DNA from: Planctomycetota bacterium
Lineage (GTDB): Bacteria > Planctomycetota > JAJSAM01 > JAJVHW01
Length of the DNA stretch: 64,000 bases
Assembly: GCA_021776825.1 (NCBI GenBank)
Contig: JAJFFG010000030.1
Coordinates: 27,640 to 91,639, forward strand
Direction: 5' to 3'
Shown here: one piece after another, positions 1-6,267 of the stretch
How the letters are laid out: every line of letters begins with the position of its first letter
Position numbering within the stretch: position 1 is the first letter of the stretch
Program-made: the position numbers and the translations under genes
The notes under the pieces: model-generated
What the model was told of the DNA's origin: nothing
Database searches by the model: none
What the model saw: only the letters and a program-made list of their open reading frames with translations

Positions 1-1071
1 GTCGGGGCGCGCGAGAAGCTCGCCCTCATCCGTGCCCATGCCGGCGATGGCGGCGCGGCGCTGGATGCGCTCGTGCAGCTCTTCTCCGCAGGGACACGCA
101 GTCCGCGGGCGCACGCGCTCGCCGGCGCTCTCTACGAGGAGCGCGGTGACCTCGGCGACGCGCACCGCCACCTCCAGCGATCGATCGAGCTCGACGGCAA
201 CAACCCCGAGGTGCTCGCGCGCCTCGCCCACGTTCTCGAGCGCGAGGACCTGATGCCCGACGCCCGCGTCCTGTGGGAGCGCGTGCTCCTCCTCGCGCCG
301 ATCCATCCCGTCGGCAACGCACGCATGGCCGAGATCCTCGTCGAGGAGCAGCCGAGCCGCGCCGAGACGCTGGCGCGGCGATCGGTCGCGCTGGACCCTC
401 GATCGCCGTACTCCCGCCGCGCCCTCGGCCGCGTGCTGCTCGTGCAGCGCCGACCGGCCGAGGCTTCGCGTGAGCTGACGAAAGCCATCGCGATCGCGCC
501 CGGAGACGCGGAGCTCTGGGCTCTCTCCGGCGTCGCCGCGTTCTCCGCCGGCGATCACGCCGCCGCCGAGCACGCGCTCCGCGAAGCCGAGCAGCGCGAC
601 GCCGCGCAGCCGCTCGCGCGGTTGCACCTGGGCATGCTCGCCGAGCTCCGTGGTGATCTCGCGCCGGCCATCGCGCACTACGAGGCCGTACTCGCCACCG
701 ACGAGGAGCACGCCACGGCTCTGAACAACCTCGCGTCCTGCCTCCAGCGCTCCGGCGGCGACCTCGAGCAGGCGCACGCATTCGCCGTGCGCGCAGTCGA
801 CGCGTCGAACGGCGGCGCGTCGGCGCTCGACACGCGAGGATGGATCGAGTTCGCTCTCGGACGCACCAGCGCCGCAGCGGGCACGCTCGCTCGGGCCGTC
901 CAGGCCGACCCGGACAACCTGTCGACGCGCTACCACCTGGCTGTCGCTCTCGCGGAAGCAGGACGACGTCCGGAGGCACTCCGCGAACTGGAGATCCTGC
1001 GGATGGTGCCGGACGACTTCCCGGAACGCAGCGAGTCCGACGCACTACTCCAACGCCTGCAGAACCGCTGA
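1..1071 (+). CDS. TPR-repeat protein, 5' end outside window
   Basis: The reading frame is open from the first base, and the earliest in-window start (GTG at 73) has no ribosome binding site, so the gene very probably begins upstream. The visible 356 residues are a continuous series of tetratricopeptide-like helix pairs, with recurrent A-x-x-L-G and 'ALNNLASCLQ' / 'LHLGMLAELRGDLAPAI' patterns, ending 'LLQRLQNR'. TPR arrays mediate protein-protein contacts. No catalytic domain or membrane segment is visible in this part, so the specific role cannot be told. The gene converges on the EpsI/exosortase pair and is followed by a long structured non-coding stretch. Confidence 0.8.
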   Translation, partial: VGAREKLALIRAHAGDGGAALDALVQLFSAGTRSPRAHALAGALYEERGDLGDAHRHLQRSIELDGNNPEVLARLAHVLEREDLMPDARVLWERVLLLAPIHPVGNARMAEILVEEQPSRAETLARRSVALDPRSPYSRRALGRVLLVQRRPAEASRELTKAIAIAPGDAELWALSGVAAFSAGDHAAAEHALREAEQRDAAQPLARLHLGMLAELRGDLAPAIAHYEAVLATDEEHATALNNLASCLQRSGGDLEQAHAFAVRAVDASNGGASALDTRGWIEFALGRTSAAAGTLARAVQADPDNLSTRYHLAVALAEAGRRPEALRELEILRMVPDDFPERSESDALLQRLQNR

Positions 1072-1100
1072 TCCGACTCGCGCTCTCCATTCGCGCTCGG

Positions 1101-1167
1101 TGCACGCGGTCTGGGCACTCGCTCAGGGCACTCGCTCAGGGCACGCGGTCATGGCACGCGGTCATGG
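1101..1167. repeat. 13-14 bp tandem repeat
   Basis: GGGCACTCGCTCA occurs twice back to back at 1113-1138, followed by two copies of the related GGCACGCGGTCAT. A further degenerate unit precedes them. The array lies just after the TPR gene and is not coding. Confidence 0.7.
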
Positions 1168-1268
1168 CCGCGAACTAGCGCGACGACTGTCTTCGGGAGC
1201 GTCGAGGCGCTCGGCGTGCTGACGCTGGGGCGCGCGGATCGTGCAGCTGTATCCTCTCAAACGACGTC

Positions 1269-1302
1269 GAGCCGGCCGCCCCGTTTGGGGTCCGGCCGGC
1301 TC
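1269..1302. terminator. strong GC hairpin, possible bidirectional terminator
   Basis: The arms GAGCCGGCCG and CGGCCGGCTC are perfect inverted copies and enclose an inner CCCC-GTTT-GGGG stem. No T-run follows on either strand. The position between convergent genes suggests a terminator. Confidence 0.45.
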
Positions 1303-1325
1303 GGACGAGAGAGAGAGTGTGGTTT

Positions 1326-1421
1326 TGCACCGCTCCGGCCGGTTCAGGGCTTCAGCCCTACTCTGGCCCCCGTCCCGGGCCCATGTGTTTGTTTCCAAAC
1401 TCACCGCACCGGAGCAGTGCA
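1326..1421 (+). ncRNA. cloverleaf-like structured RNA candidate
   Basis: An outer stem pairs TGCACCGCTCCGG (1326-1338) with CCGGAGCAGTGCA (1409-1421), with one C-A mismatch. Inside are three consecutive perfect 5-bp hairpins: AGGGC-TTCA-GCCCT (1346-1359), GGCCC-(7 nt)-GGGCC (1365-1381) and GTTTG-TTTC-CAAAC (1387-1400). This gives a four-way junction. It is not a tRNA, because there is no T-loop consensus and the stem sizes are wrong. The strand is uncertain because stems read similarly on both. Chance pairing in GC-rich DNA is possible, but the P4 arm is AT-rich and still perfect. Confidence 0.35.
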
Positions 1422-1588
1422 CCCATCTCTTCGCGAGTGGCGTGCCGTTCGATCAGAAGCATTCATGATTCCGACGTAAGTGACGTTTTGACAACGTCTT
1501 AGATGACGTGTTCCGGGCGGGGAATCCGACCGAATCGAGCTGTGTGTTCACGCGGATGAACACCTCTGCGGGGACGTGTTGCGACGGT

Positions 1589-2212
1589 TCAGCGAATCGC
1601 GGCGCGGACGCTCGGAAGCGCGTGCTCGGCGACCTCGCGCAAGGCCGTCGCGGCCTCGGTCGAGTCGCCGCCCACCGCGCCGAGCGCGGTCAGCCGCACC
1701 ATGGCGGACCCGGGCGGCGAGCCCGTCAGTGTCAACCACGCGACGTTCCACTGCTGCGTCACGTACGACGCGGTGGTCTCGTCGCCGGCCGCGTACCAGT
1801 AGAGGCACGTCAGGCGCTGGTCGTCCCGCGCGAGCGAGAGCGTCGCGGCCTCGAGATCGCCGGGCAGCGTGATGCGCCCTTGCTCCTCGACCTCCCAGCC
1901 CTGGCCGGTGAAGCAGACCTCGGGCGGGTGGACCGTCTTGCGCTCCTCGCGCGAGTACACGATCGTCAGCGTCACGACGGGTCGCCCGGGGGCGGAGTAC
2001 GTGCGGTTCAGGTAGTCGTCGGTGCGCAGCATGCGCAGCGTGCCCTCGTCGAGGGGGTCGTCGCCCCCACTCCAAGCGCCGAAGGCCGCGGGAACGGCCT
2101 GTGCCAGCTGCTGCCCACCACCCGAGGCCGTCGGGCGGCGCACGCTCCACGTGACCACCGCAACGGGCATGAGCACCAGCAGCGCTCCGACGAAGACCGC
2201 GTGACGGCGCAT
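1589..2212 (-). CDS. EpsI-domain exosortase-associated protein
   Basis: A 207-residue protein with an N-terminal membrane segment (about residues 6-25) and an EpsI-type domain. The diagnostic stretch is 'KTVHPPEVCFTGQGWEV', the conserved H-x-P-E-x-C-x-x-G-x-G-W pattern of the family. EpsI domains accompany exosortases, either fused to their C terminus or encoded next to them, and act in envelope polysaccharide/protein-sorting systems. The start ATG overlaps the exosortase stop by one base (TGATG), so the two are translationally coupled. The frame is open far upstream, but that part is only a shadow of the exosortase gene. Confidence 0.85.
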   Translation of the reverse strand: MRRHAVFVGALLVLMPVAVVTWSVRRPTASGGGQQLAQAVPAAFGAWSGGDDPLDEGTLRMLRTDDYLNRTYSAPGRPVVTLTIVYSREERKTVHPPEVCFTGQGWEVEEQGRITLPGDLEAATLSLARDDQRLTCLYWYAAGDETTASYVTQQWNVAWLTLTGSPPGSAMVRLTALGAVGGDSTEAATALREVAEHALPSVRAAIR

Positions 2213-3108
2213 CAGATCACCGTCCCCGTCGACGACTCCGGCGGCGCGCCTGCCGGGAGTCCCCGGCCGAGAAGGGTCTCCAGCCCGAACACCGCGGCGA
2301 GCGCCGCAGCGAACAGAAGCCACCCGGAGACGTCGTGGATCCATCCTGTCGTGGCACCGGCGCCCCAGTGGTCGGCGACCACCACGAGCGCCAGGATCCG
2401 CAACACGTTGCAGGCGAATGCCACGGGCACCGAGAGCGCGAAGAGGATCGCACGGCGTCGCGCGGGCAGCCGCGAGGCCAGCGCGATGAACGCGCCGAGG
2501 GCCGTCAAACTGACCAGGAACCGCAGGCCCGAGCAGACCGTCCCCACGACGAGCACGTCGCCGCCGGTCAGCACGAGCGAGGCGCCGTCGCGCACGACGA
2601 TCACCCCGAGGGAGCGCGCGAGTTCGAGAGCCGTACCCGCAGCGAGGAGCTTCAGCTCGAGGTTCGCGCTGGCCACGGCGGCGAGCGGGAGCGGCACCAT
2701 GAACCCGGCGAGGAGCAATGCGGGCAGCCAGGCCTTGAAGGCGGCCCGTCCCCCGCCGGCCAGCACCAGGCCGGCGACAACGAGCAGTAGGCCGCACGCG
2801 CTCGTGAAGTGAATCTCGAGCAGCGCCGACGGCACCTGCGCGAGCCCACCGAGCACGATCAGCGCCAGCCCGGCTCCGGCCCCACCTCCCGAACCCCACT
2901 GGGCCTCGTGCCGACGCTGCCAGGCGAGCCACGTCGCGGCGGGCGGGATCGCGAAGCCGTGGAGGTAGTAGCCCCCGTCCTCACTCCAGCGATCGACCAT
3001 CCACGAGAACGTGGGCCCCCAGATCACGGCGACGACCACGATGATCACGACGAGCCACGGCAGGTCGCGGCGTAGCGAGCCGGGCGCAGAATGAGCCTGA
3101 GAGGTCAC
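2212..3108 (-). CDS. exosortase/archaeosortase family membrane protein
   Basis: A 298-residue polytopic membrane protein with about eight hydrophobic segments. The exosortase catalytic triad context is visible: Cys in 'GTVCSGLRFLV', Arg in 'FACNVLRILAL' and His in 'GWIHDVSGWLLF'. Exosortases are cysteine transpeptidase-like enzymes that recognise C-terminal PEP-CTERM-type tripartite signals on exported proteins. The start is GTG at 3108, close behind a GAAGG; a slightly later start is possible. It lies 30 nt after the SLC13-type transporter gene. No protein in the window ends with a recognisable PEP-CTERM signal, so substrates lie elsewhere or use a variant signal. Confidence 0.88.
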   Translation of the reverse strand: MTSQAHSAPGSLRRDLPWLVVIIVVVAVIWGPTFSWMVDRWSEDGGYYLHGFAIPPAATWLAWQRRHEAQWGSGGGAGAGLALIVLGGLAQVPSALLEIHFTSACGLLLVVAGLVLAGGGRAAFKAWLPALLLAGFMVPLPLAAVASANLELKLLAAGTALELARSLGVIVVRDGASLVLTGGDVLVVGTVCSGLRFLVSLTALGAFIALASRLPARRRAILFALSVPVAFACNVLRILALVVVADHWGAGATTGWIHDVSGWLLFAAALAAVFGLETLLGRGLPAGAPPESSTGTVI

Positions 3109-3138
3109 CCTTCGATATCGGCCTGCGGGGGCCCCTCA

Positions 3139-4926
3139 CTAGAACGGGAAGAAGCGGGGAACCAGCACGACCCCGAGCACGAAGAGGACGATCTGGAGCG
3201 GAAGCCCGATCCGCACGAAGTCGCGGAAGCGGTATCCGCCGGGTCCGAGCACCAACAGGTTGGTCTGGTATCCCATCGGCGTGGCGAGCGCGAGAGTGGC
3301 CGCGTAGACGACCGTCATCACGAACGGACGCGACTGGACGTCCAGTGCCGTGGCCGTCTGGATCGCGATCGGGAGCATGAGCGCTGCGGCGGCGAGATTG
3401 CTGATGATGCATGTGAGGACGTTGGTGAGCAGCCAGCACGCCGCGATCGCTGCGAACGGCCGCAGATCCGGTCCGACCGTCGACTCGACGAACCCCATCC
3501 CGTTCTCGGCGATGACCTGCGCGACGCCGGACTTCTCCATCGCCACACCGAGCGACACCGTTCCGGCCATGATCGCGAGCGTCGAGAGGTCGAGCGACCG
3601 GTAGGCGCGCCGCATCGTCAGGCAGCCGGTAAGGACGAGAACCGCCGCCGCGCCGACCGCCAGGAACGGGATCGGTGCCACCTCGAGCGCGGCGAGCACG
3701 ACGACCAGGATCACGACCGCCAGGACCAACGGAGCACGGCGGCGGAGAGAGAGATCCTCCTGAAGTCCCTCGACGAGCACGAAGTCGTCGGACCCGCGCA
3801 TGCGAGGGAGTTGCGACGCCTGGGTCTGGACCAGGAGCGTGTCGCCGCCTCGCAGCAGCAGATCGGCGATCCCGGTGCGCAGATGCGATCCACGACGCTG
3901 GACCGCCATGACCGCCGCCCCCGTCAGCGCGCGCTGCGTGGCGACGCGCACAGAGCGTCCGACCAGCGGCGACTCGCGAGTGATCACGAGTTCGGCCAGC
4001 GTCACGTCTCGACGGCGGACGTCACGACCGCCGAGTTCGGGAAGCAGCGCGTGCCCGGACGCGCCGACGTCGGCCACGCTCTCCGCACGGCCACGGACGA
4101 GGACCAGGTCACCGACCACGAGTCGCAGCCCCTCGGTCTGCGGCCAGAGGATCTCTTCACCTCGGACGATCTCGATGACCACGAGGTCCGGATGCGGCAC
4201 CTGGAACGCCTCGTCGATGCTCAGTCCGAGCAGAGGGGAGGCGTCCGAGATCAGCACCTCGGTGACGTACTCCGTTGGCATCTCCGCCGAGAGCCCGCTG
4301 ACGGTCCGCCGCAGCGGGAGCATCGACGGTCCGAAGACGAGGAGGTAGATCGTCGTCGCCGCGACGATCACGAGTCCAAACGGCAGCGGCTCGAAGAAGC
4401 CCAAGCTCGGGCCGGCACCGAGGCGCGCCACCTCGTCGGACACGAGGAGCGTGGTCGACGTGCCGATCACCGTGCAGCAGCCGCCCATGATCGAGGCGTA
4501 GGAGAGGGGGAGGAGCAATCGTGATGGCGCAGCGCCGATGGCGGAGGCAAGCGCGAGAACGATCGGGATGAACACCGCCACGACGGCGGTGTTGTTCACG
4601 AACGCCGATGGCAACGCGGCGAGGATCACGATCGCCGGCAGCGCGGAGCGCTCGCGGCCTCCCGAGAGGCGTTGGAGAAGCGCCCCCACGAACCCCACGG
4701 CGTGGCTGTCGACCAGTGCACGGGACAGCACGAACATCGCGGCGACGGTCAGGACAGCGCCGCTACCAAACCCGCTGAACGCCTCCGCGGGGTCCAGGAC
4801 GCCAAGGATGCCGAGGGCGACGGGGATGAGGAGCGCCGTCAGATCGATCGCGATCCACTCCGTGACGAAGAGGACCAGCGCGATCGCGAGGACCGCGAGG
4901 GTGGCCAGCTGGGGATCGACGTCCAT
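3139..4926 (-). CDS. SLC13/DASS-type anion permease with two TrkA-C (RCK-C) domains
   Basis: A 595-residue transporter. Two membrane halves of the divalent-anion/sodium symporter fold flank a central soluble region of about 200 residues with two RCK-C-type regulatory domains (for example 'HPDLVVIEIVRGEEILWP' and 'GGDTLLVQTQASQL'). The hairpin motifs 'SAFVNNTAVVAVFIPI' and 'GTSTTLLVSDE' in the first half, and 'GYQTNLLVLGPGGY' near the end, are typical of the family. Relatives carry sulfate or other anions; the substrate cannot be read here. The start ATG at 4926 is preferred over an upstream in-frame codon because a TATCCT box lies 9 nt before it and the protein then begins directly at its first membrane helix. 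Confidence 0.85.
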   Translation of the reverse strand: MDVDPQLATLAVLAIALVLFVTEWIAIDLTALLIPVALGILGVLDPAEAFSGFGSGAVLTVAAMFVLSRALVDSHAVGFVGALLQRLSGGRERSALPAIVILAALPSAFVNNTAVVAVFIPIVLALASAIGAAPSRLLLPLSYASIMGGCCTVIGTSTTLLVSDEVARLGAGPSLGFFEPLPFGLVIVAATTIYLLVFGPSMLPLRRTVSGLSAEMPTEYVTEVLISDASPLLGLSIDEAFQVPHPDLVVIEIVRGEEILWPQTEGLRLVVGDLVLVRGRAESVADVGASGHALLPELGGRDVRRRDVTLAELVITRESPLVGRSVRVATQRALTGAAVMAVQRRGSHLRTGIADLLLRGGDTLLVQTQASQLPRMRGSDDFVLVEGLQEDLSLRRRAPLVLAVVILVVVLAALEVAPIPFLAVGAAAVLVLTGCLTMRRAYRSLDLSTLAIMAGTVSLGVAMEKSGVAQVIAENGMGFVESTVGPDLRPFAAIAACWLLTNVLTCIISNLAAAALMLPIAIQTATALDVQSRPFVMTVVYAATLALATPMGYQTNLLVLGPGGYRFRDFVRIGLPLQIVLFVLGVVLVPRFFPF

Positions 4927-4935
4927 CCGTGGCGG

Positions 4936-4941
4936 AGGATA
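4936..4941 (-). promoter_or_regulatory. -10-like TATCCT, leaderless-type promoter
   Basis: TATCCT on the minus strand lies 9 nt before the ATG of the SLC13-type permease. An AGGAG overlaps just upstream, so a short leader cannot be excluded. Confidence 0.45.
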
Positions 4942-5106
4942 CTCCTGCGGCCGGGATGGCGCACACTGCCCCCACTGCGCCCCCACCGTGCCCCCATGGT
5001 CCGAGCGACCACGGAGGGGCTGGATGGGCCCTCCCGGGGAACTGACGACGGCCTCGGCAGCGGGATACCCTGACGGCCCGATTGGGGCCGAGTGGGAGGA
5101 GACGCG

Positions 5107-5517
5107 GTGAGCACGACGTCAGCCGGAGCGAGCTATCGCGAGCGCATCCTGGAGCAGCTGATCAATCTGCGTGCGGCGGACGCGCTCCCGCTCGCGGAGT
5201 CCGACGGCCCGGGTGGGATCTACACCTGGGGCTTCCGTGCGGCGGGCTGGCCGATCGAGCTACTGCTCGACATGACGGTGCTGGAGATCCGCGTCTACCA
5301 CGGGCGACACACCATCGCGACCGGCCGCGTGAACGCGCCGTTGATGGCGATACTGGTCGGTCGACTCCCGGTTCCCGCCCAGCTCGCGGGTGCCTCCGAG
5401 GACGAGGCGCTCGCCGCCCTTCGGGCCATCGTCGCGCACTGGCGGGAGCGCAACCCGCGCGTGTTCATGGAGCCGCCTCGCACGGCACGCCATCCCGACG
5501 GATGGAACAACTCCTAG
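5107..5517 (+). CDS. hypothetical protein, 136 aa
   Basis: Not recognised. The GTG at 5107 is chosen over the in-frame GTG at 5092 because GGGAGGAG lies 5-8 nt before it. The protein is soluble, with no signal peptide, and contains 'GGIYTWGFRAAGWPIELLLD' and an aromatic/arginine-rich tail. The stop TAG directly abuts the ATG of the next gene, so the two form an operon and may act together. It is divergent from the anion permease. Confidence 0.65.
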   Translation: MSTTSAGASYRERILEQLINLRAADALPLAESDGPGGIYTWGFRAAGWPIELLLDMTVLEIRVYHGRHTIATGRVNAPLMAILVGRLPVPAQLAGASEDEALAALRAIVAHWRERNPRVFMEPPRTARHPDGWNNS

Positions 5518-6267
5518 ATGACCGATCTCTCGCTGAGCTCTCTGCGTGATCTGCTGCGAGAGCGCCCGCAGGGGCTGACGTTCGCCGATCTGCCGGAGAC
5601 GGTGCTCGAAGACCTGGCCCTCGGTTGGTCCGGCGGCCGCGCCACCGCCAAGGTCGCCGCCGAGCTCGCTGCCCGGATCGACGGCATTCCGGCCGACGGG
5701 CGTGATCGCGAGATCGCGGGCCGCGCGCTCCTCACCCTGCTCGCACGTCGCGGTGCTCCGATCCAGACCGACTGGGAGGCCGACTCGGTGCGCTTGCTCG
5801 GCAATCCGCAAGCCGACTCGGGCGACCCCGAAGCCGTGCAGACCTACACGCGTCGCGAGGCCGAGTACGCCTCGCTCGACGACCTGCCCTCGGAGATCTC
5901 GCTCGACGAGTACACCGCGGATCTGGCCGGCGCGTTCGCCGCAGCACGAGAGAACCCGGACCCGCCGCCCCCACCCGACGCGGTCGCGGCGAACCACCGC
6001 CTCGCGCTGCTGCACACGGGACTTCCAGCGGGTCTGCGCGCCTGGTTCCACGGTCGCTACGGCGCCGAACGCGGCGACGCCGTCGCGTGGCGCTTCGTGC
6101 TCATCGGCCGCGCGATCGCCCACCACCGCATGGGCATGCTCGAGACGGGCGTTCTGCGGGGACTCGGAGACGCCGACCCGAAGATCCCGGAACGACTCGT
6201 CACCGCGCTGCTCGCGCAGGACCTGGGCTCGCTCGCCCGCTCCGCGATCCTCGACCCCGTCCTCTAG
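5518..6267 (+). CDS. hypothetical protein, 249 aa
   Basis: Not recognised. It is a soluble, mostly helical, acidic protein without signal peptide or membrane segment. A proline run (about residues 143-147) separates the N-terminal two-thirds from a C-terminal helical part containing 'GLPAGLRAWFHGRYGAERG'. It starts on the base after the upstream stop. Its own stop shares the palindrome CTAG (6264-6267) with the stop of the convergent ABC transporter gene, so the two coding regions overlap tail to tail by 4 bp. Confidence 0.65.
   Translation: MTDLSLSSLRDLLRERPQGLTFADLPETVLEDLALGWSGGRATAKVAAELAARIDGIPADGRDREIAGRALLTLLARRGAPIQTDWEADSVRLLGNPQADSGDPEAVQTYTRREAEYASLDDLPSEISLDEYTADLAGAFAAARENPDPPPPPDAVAANHRLALLHTGLPAGLRAWFHGRYGAERGDAVAWRFVLIGRAIAHHRMGMLETGVLRGLGDADPKIPERLVTALLAQDLGSLARSAILDPVL

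Larger units (their letters stand above)
1072..1588. other. 517-bp gap between convergent genes, structured and repeat-bearing
   Basis: Neither strand has a convincing gene; the short open frames overlap one another and have no family signature. The stretch holds a 13-14 bp tandem repeat (1101-1167), a long GC hairpin (1269-1302), a possible four-way-junction RNA (1326-1421) and a small hairpin with arms GACGTT/AACGTC (1482-1498). Both flanking genes end here, so some of this structure may terminate transcription. Confidence 0.6.

Noticed and set aside
1326..1421. tRNA or selenocysteine tRNA in the cloverleaf region
   Set aside because: There is no T-loop consensus and no CCA, the outer stem is 13 positions long, and the arm order and loop sizes do not match a tRNA.
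1488..1493. TTGACA -35 box at the end of the first gap
   Set aside because: There is no matching -10 at suitable spacing, and the next plus-strand gene is far away. It overlaps a small hairpin.
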